Part shown: in pieces, positions 58,277 to 64,000 of the stretch | Position numbering within the stretch: position 1 is the first letter of the stretch | How the letters are laid out: each line of letters starts with the position of its first letter | Source of the DNA: Fennellomyces sp. T-0311 | Lineage: Eukaryota; Mucoromycota; Mucoromycetes; Mucorales; Lichtheimiaceae | Direction: 5' to 3' | Length of the DNA stretch: 64,000 bases | Assembly (NCBI GenBank): GCA_025266875.1 | Contig: JALLLT010000019.1 | Span: forward strand, 1 to 64,000 | The notes under the pieces: model-generated | What the model saw: only the letters and a program-made list of their open reading frames with translations | Database searches by the model: none | What the model was told of the DNA's origin: nothing | Translations under genes and position numbers: made by a program

Positions 58277-61200
58277 TTACTTTCGCATCCACTCGCGCAC
58301 GCCTTGAATTGCTTGGAACATGTACGGAGCAGTCTTTTGCTTCAAGTAAATTTCACAATCGTCTCCAGCCCTGAGGTGAGCGATCGAGTATTTGGCATCA
58401 TAGGCTTCATAGCGCAGGTTAGCAAAGCCAACCACCTAAATAAAACCATCAGAAAAAATAAGTTCAATGTGAAAAAAGAAAGATTACCTGTCCGTCGATG
58501 TTTCTCATAGGACGGCAAGCAAGTGTTAGCTTGACTTGACACAATCCTTTGCTTGCATCGGTCACCATCAACGTTTGATGCCAAAAGGACCGGCCTTCAG
58601 ACAGACGCTTCTCTTCATTACATGTAGAATCTAATTTGACCGTTTAGCCAAGGGAAACAAACGGGGTCAAAGACAACTTACGAAGCACTAATGCAGCAAC
58701 ATCAACTTCGGAGCCTGCTTCAAGGGTCGCAACGGCACCGACGGCGGTGACATGACGGGGTATATACAGAGTGGATGCAAGTTTTGCTGGATCAATGGAT
58801 CGCATGGTTTCCCAACGCGTTTTGCGAGTTGTCTTCAAGTGGATGCTTTTGTCTCCAAGTGTATACGGCATAGTGAAAAAGATGCGGTAGCGACTGCCCT
58901 CGCAAATATCCATATGATTCAACTCGTTGGCGTCCAACAACAGAAGTGACGCCATTTGATTGCCATGGTAATAATCGCATATTCGTATTTTGAATTGAGC
59001 TGATACGTTTCGGTCGGTTGGCGTTTCTTTGTCGTATTGCGGTACTGGCACTCGACCATGTTCAAGGAACGGAGGTCTCCATCCATCAGCCGTTCCATCC
59101 TGATACACTCTCATACTCCTTTGCACTTCTTCTTCCTCTCGTGTCGTTCGTCTGATCCTTGTGCCATTGGCCAGCTTTTCGTAGTATATCATCGGGTATT
59201 TGCGACATACAATGACATCCAGCGCTGTAACGGTCCCGCCGTCATGGTGCACGCTCGAAAGTGAACGGTAAACGAGTCGTTGCGGGTGGTATCCGAGTTT
59301 GGTATCCCAGGCTGCGATGCGTGATCCGTTAGTAGTGATTGATAATAATGTGTCGCTCGATGATGTGTCCAATGGTGAATGCGGTTGCATGTCTCCAATG
59401 AGCTAGTTTTTTTTTTCTTATGAGTTGCACATATCATTAAGGTTAGAGATGGGTTCTGTACCTGCGCTCCACATATTGAAAGCTTGGTTCCAACGGATAA
59501 CTTGCCATTGGCAATCGCACGCTCCATTCGCGGGTCAGCTACGGCGCGTATTCCATACCAACCATCCGACAACAAAAGATGGTATATTCGTACATTGGCT
59601 ACGAATCCAATCACATTTTTTTTTAGCAAAACAGGCATCAACATGTTTCTTTCTTGTACCTTTGTCATCTTGCGGAACACTATCAAGTTTGATGATGGCG
59701 GCGACGACAAGAACCATATGTTTTGCGGGCGTATCATCGTGCTCGTGGATTCGCTTGAGCACGGATCGATGGCCAAGATTGATCTCGCGCTCGTATCTGT
59801 AAAGCAGCTGGTCCATGATCTTGTCTTGACACCACCAATCCTTGAATTGAGTAGGATAGGATCGAATGATGCATGCAATCTTCCATACAATCCAGCGATA
59901 GTGGTTCTCGACCCAGGCGCTTGATATGAACTTTTCCAGAGCGCCCGCTTTGAGCAAAGCCTGGTGTGCGTCCTTATGACCCCAGCCAGAGAACTGTACA
60001 TTGGCAGCATTTGCTATGCCTAAATGAAGTATTTCGTCCGATCTGGCATAGTGTGAGCCTTTTTCTTTCAGTGGTGTTTGTCTGGTCATGTGCTTACATG
60101 TTCATCCGCTTGAGTTGATCGTAACTATACTGAAGAGGCTTTCCCAACTGTGACAACGGGTAACGAGGAACATTAGCTAATAAAAAAAAAGTCAGCAACA
60201 CGTATAGGGACGGCAGCGGAATTACCTTTCATGGAGAACACGCATGGTCCTTTGCCACGCACGGTTCCAGGCACTGGTTGACCCGAAACAGCAGCCTTGG
60301 TCAACTCGTACTTTTCCTTGATAACCGGGGATCTGAACGGCCGAGTCTTTGCTGGTTTTCTGACGGCAGGTTTTGGGACCTGTTGATCAGGCGAGGGCGG
60401 CGGCTGTATAGTTTCCGTTTCAAGTGAAAGCGTTCGTAGCAACGACTGTTGGGAACTGAATGAAGAATTTGGCGACTTTTGGGTTGTTTGGGAAGCTTGC
60501 GTCAATTCTCGCGTTGATTCTGAGGAATTGAACAAGGACACGGCTCGACGTTTGGCTTCGTTGGATACGGTGATGGTCGTCTCGGTTTTGGCAGTTTTGA
60601 ACCCGCCAAATTCCGAAAGTACGTCCTCGTATTTGAATTGCACGTCCAGATCGTCGGGTGCTGCGCGTTTTTCGCCACACTGAGGATCTTTGTTTGTTTC
60701 TTCAGGTGCAAAAAGTAGGCTCTGTGCTTTGCGCAAGGACGCTTCGGAACTGCGGGCGACAGGGTTGCCTCTTCCGGTTGTAAACCCCTTTGATATCTTT
60801 GGAGCTTCGCTAGGTTCTGATGTGCGATGCTTCTTTGGGAAATTGAAGAGCGGTTCGTCGTCCGTTGGAATGCTGGTGCCGTTCTCTGGATCGTCGTCCT
60901 TGGGCTGGTTGAACAGAAACAACGCCTTTTCTCTTGCTTTGCTCGTGCTTTTCATGGATTTTTCGGTGAAGGCGTTCACGAATCCACCGAATTTTGTCAA
61001 TGTCGATTCGACTTTGTGCTTATCCACTGAATCCTCTTTGACAAACTCATCCTTGCCAGGTTCCTCTTTGACAACGGTATCTGTGTTGAGCGTAGGTTGC
61101 TCAAGCGCGCCGTCCTTTTCCAAATCATGGATCATGGATTCAAAGTCGACGTCAAACTCCATCCACATATCATCATCCGATTCGACAGGTTTGGTTGCTT

Positions 61201-61603
61201 TGGCTGTATTAGCTGCCGACCACTTTTTAGTCCCTTGAAACTTTGAACATACACATATCAACTGACCTTGCTTGGCCTTGGCCGCCTTTGTCAAAGTGAC
61301 ATGTTGATTCAGGTCGATTTCGCGTAATGGTGTCAAATGTTGGCTTTGTGGTGACGCGACGCCATGGTCAAGTGGATCACGAAAAACTTGAAATGTGTTG
61401 CTTGGTTTTTCGTTTGGATAAGGCTTTCGCGTCATTGACTATTACAGCAAGTTAGCTTGCAACCAAAAAAAAAGCTGGGTATGTGAAAAAACAGTTACGG
61501 TTCGTTTTTCAACCAATGTCACGTTTTGAAGTACACGGTCAGTGAACCCGGGTGACATATCACCCCAGTCGTCAAAGAATTCGTCAGTTTGAGACGAAGC
61601 CAT
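58277..61603 (-). CDS. BRCA2: BRCA2-type recombination mediator with three BRC-like repeats
   Basis: Eight exons (61603-61499, 61438-60226, 60176-60098, 60042-59660, 59598-59462, 59402-58682, 58630-58488, 58435-58277) give 979 residues. Three BRC-like repeats lie at ~185-212 (GFVNAFTEK...ALFLF), ~252-278 (GFTTGRGN...AQSLLF) and ~312-339 (GFKTAKTE...AVSLF). Repeats 1 and 3 keep the FxxA Rad51-binding core; repeat 2 has Gly in place of Ala. The BRCA2 helical domain follows (WVENHYRWIVWKIACIIRSYP, LLYRYEREI, RSVLKRIHEHDD). OB1 has LLLSDGWYGIRAV and GKLSVGTKLSICGA, and OB2-OB3 have IAAWDTKLGYHP, VTALDVIVCRKYPMIYYE and GLCQVKLTLACRPMRNIDGQ. It loads Rad51 on single-stranded DNA in homologous recombination. 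It is divergent from IMA1 with 157 bp between start codons. Confidence 0.9.
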
Positions 61604-61760
61604 TCGGATATTAGCAAAAGGGAAAAGAGAGCAAAAGGAAGTAGTAGCACAATGCGAATAAAAGTGGGAATGCGCTTGCGGTCACACAGGGCGGGTAAAC
61701 CCCACTCCCGCTTTTGAATTATTTCTCTCTTTCTCTCTTTTTCCTACGTTGTGCTGATTG

Positions 61761-63628
61761 ATGAGCGATCACGTAACTAACAGACGGCCATCGTGGAGAG
61801 CCGTTGTGCTTGGATTCCTGGGCCTCACTGATCTTCCAGCCAAAGTCAACTGTTGGTACTGTAATCAAGACTCGTACCTACTACCTGGAGGCAAGCAAAC
61901 CGAACGTTACTGGCATTGCAACATTTGCGAGAACACCAATGTCAAGGACGAAGTAAGCTTGCTCCGTAGACTACCCATTGAATACGATTGCTTATTATCT
62001 AGCAATATAGCGTGGGGACATTGTGGATAACCTCCAAGGCATGTACGATTCGACACTAAACCAGCCAGGTAGAAAAAAATATGACTTGCAACAATATAAT
62101 CCCTAAGCGTTATTGTTACAGTGACACCAGTTCGAGACACTTCACAAAACTTTCAAACTCGAAGGTTGTGCGAAAGCTGTGAACGCAACCAAGCACTAAT
62201 ATACCAGATCATGAGTGATTACATCCGGGACGAAAGTGTAAGTCCTTTTTTTCTGACACGTGCAATATCGATTATTCATGCAAATACAACAAGGACCCTG
62301 ATTACAACTATTATATCCGTACCGCTGACGATTACAAGGCATCACTACATCAAAAATATCCATTATGCGACAATTGTCAAGCCAAGATCGATGAGATTGT
62401 TGCCGAACAACGGGCGACTCTACGGCAGCGACGATTCAACGAAAAATTGACTCGAAGCCAGAACACTGTTGCACCAAGAAAACCGTCCAAGCTGCAATAT
62501 CGGGTACTAAGCGTCATGTGGATCGGGTTGCATGCAATGACATTGCTGGTCTGTCTCTATGGTACGTTTCTGCTGGCGTTTTTTTCATGAGGGGACCTTT
62601 GGCAATAATGATTTTATTTAGCATATTGGTATCCTCCAATCCGACATGGCCATATCAGTCTTTCGGCTAGCGCGAAACGGGCCTGGGGTTCGTTTGCAGC
62701 ATCAGTTGCACTATCGACGAGTTATTTGCGTGATGAACGATTCACTTTGTCTCGGTTTGTAAGGGATGCGTTGATGCTGGGAATACAATCGACATGGAAT
62801 ATTGCGCAACTGTTGCATCAGGCGACATTGTGCTTTGTCGCACCGGAAGGAGCAGACAGCTGTCAGTGGGATTACTCGAATCACGCCATATTATTTGCGG
62901 CCGTGAGTATTTTCTCCTGGCTGTGGATGGACTGGCACCCCAAAGCATCCAAAACATACTTTGAAGAAACACGCGTCAAACGATGGGGAATCTACAAGGT
63001 AAACGCTTGGTCCAACCTGCCAAAAAAGTAGAATGGTTTACTTATTTGTTACTGCTCAGGTTACACAACGTCTTTTATTTTTTGCACGTCTCGGTCTGCT
63101 GGCCACCCTGGACTACGCGAACGATAACACTATCCACCTAGTTATGACGCTTGCGCTTGTAATAATCCCATTGGTAAGCAAGAAACAGTAACGTATAGTA
63201 TAGCATTGGTCTCGTTAACGAATGTATGTGTCTAGCTCCTGGTGGGCTCGGTATTTGCTGTGAAAGTTTCGGGATCAGAATGGCGTTTACGGGATACTGA
63301 CACGATGGATGCATTGCAAGGGCTCAAAAAACGATATGCAGAAATCCAGCGCTTCGCCATGGACAAGGTCGCCAAGATCGGAAAGGAATCTATGGAAGCA
63401 GCTCAATACAATCCTTTGTCCAGGCCCGTAACAGAAGCCGAAGATGATCAAGAACGAAAGGCGCTGGAAAAAGCCAGAGAAGCCATGATCAAAAAGAGAT
63501 CAAAGTTCAATATACCAGTGCCAGCGGCATACACGCAAAATAACGAGAGCGAACCCCAAGAAGTGGATGGCGAAATGGAGGGCATTGTCACGGGGATCCA
63601 CAAAATTGCATTTGACGGTACCATCTAA
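61761..63628 (+). CDS. IMA1: Inner nuclear membrane protein Ima1/Samp1 (TMEM201)
   Basis: Seven exons (61761-61952, 62011-62068, 62122-62237, 62294-62561, 62622-62998, 63060-63173, 63236-63628), all junctions in frame, give 505 residues. The Ima1 N-terminal domain has paired CxxC motifs: CWYCNQDSY, CNICENTN, CESCERNQ and CDNCQAKIDEI. Then come the transmembrane helices (VMWIGLHAMTLLVCLYAYW, LFAAVSIFSWLWM, LVMTLALVIIPL). The C-terminus is a charged helical tail. In fission yeast and mammals this protein connects the nuclear envelope with chromatin and the cytoskeleton (LINC complex). The ATG at 61761 directly follows the short shared promoter with BRCA2. Confidence 0.9.
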
Positions 63629-63851
63629 CATAATATTTCTCTACCAACGTTCCGCCCGGGGAACATGTATCTAAAATTTAAACGCCGATTTGTGAATTCA
63701 TGTCTGTTTCTTATAAAGCAAATGATGTTAATTGATCCCGTAAACCGACGCTCTACGGGACCGATTAACGGATTAATTTTACGCTTTTCTCTACGGATGG
63801 GCCTTAATTTCACGGTTGATTTTTTCCGCTGTGCATGCGCGCAACTTGGAC

Positions 63852-64000
63852 ATGAGCGACTTCGATGCTGGTTTAATGAAAGACAATGTTTGGGATAGAG
63901 CTCAGGTGCTTATTTCTAAGCTTTTCAATAACGAAAGAGTTGATGCTAATGCAACCCGCTGGAACGCTATAAGTGACCTTGTTGACCAAGCTTGCACGAC
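63852..64000 (+). CDS. 5' part of an unidentified gene, cut by the window edge
   Basis: An open frame begins at the ATG at 63852 (MSDFDAGLMKDNVWDRAQV) and runs without a stop to the end of the window (49 residues). Ordered helical composition; no family is recognised from this piece. The upstream region contains a TATAAAG at ~63713. Confidence 0.4.
   Translation, partial: MSDFDAGLMKDNVWDRAQVLISKLFNNERVDANATRWNAISDLVDQACT

Noticed and set aside
61239..61266. Possible intron in BRCA2 with GTCAGT and CAAG signals
   Set aside because: Only ~28 nt long and the frame is open through it, so I kept it as coding.

Overview
The window is nuclear DNA of a filamentous fungus, most likely an early-diverging one of the Mucoromycota (Mucorales type). 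Genes are compact with many 41-90 nt GT-AG introns. The housekeeping genes are clearly fungal (DHH1, CWC25, SPN1, NUP85, TRM13, an Ima1-type nuclear membrane protein, a short BRCA2). The mobile-element load is high and varied: Tc1/mariner, Crypton, CACTA-like elements with Tnp2-type transposase, a TnpB-like Fanzor, a LINE remnant, and DUF6729/exonuclease proteins.

Layout. 1-15.3 kb is an accessory island: a decayed DUF6729 + 3'-5' exonuclease gene split by an intact Tc1/mariner element (484-1835); a complete 2,680-bp element (6435-9114) with 33-bp CACC... inverted repeats, a TAT target duplication and one AT-hook gene; a second intact Tc1/mariner (9896-11235); a C-terminal scrap of a second DUF6729-family gene; and a Crypton tyrosine recombinase (13039-15260). 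16.2-23.3 kb is core: CWC25 and DHH1 (divergent), a short Grn1-like protein and a seven-helix receptor with a very long tail. 23.9-31.1 kb is a second island: a decayed Fanzor and a second copy of the AT-hook gene on the minus strand, a Tnp2-type transposase with one frameshift on the plus strand, and a truncated Tc1. 32.1-50.1 kb is core again: F-box/LRR protein, M28 glutamate-carboxypeptidase-like protein, a La-HTH/zinc-knuckle/PSP protein, mitochondrial carrier, WW protein, FetB-like membrane protein, NUP85 and an MFS carrier. 50.1-54.2 kb is a third island: a Tnp2 C-terminal fragment, a near-perfect hairpin flanked by ATA, and a dead LINE reverse transcriptase. 54.2-64 kb is core: TRM13 and SPN1 (convergent, overlapping), BRCA2 and IMA1 (divergent), and the start of a further gene at the edge.

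The most interesting reading is that the 23.9-31 kb island and the 6.4-9.1 kb element belong to one CAC-ended transposon lineage. Its members share an AT-hook/coiled-coil protein. The larger member also holds a Tnp2-type transposase and a Fanzor, a eukaryotic relative of the RNA-guided nuclease TnpB. The large copy looks dead (in-frame stop, frameshifts, missing zinc-knuckle cysteine). The small one has clean ends and could be a non-autonomous partner. Exon boundaries were worked out by hand from splice signals and frame continuity; where a junction did not close this is stated.
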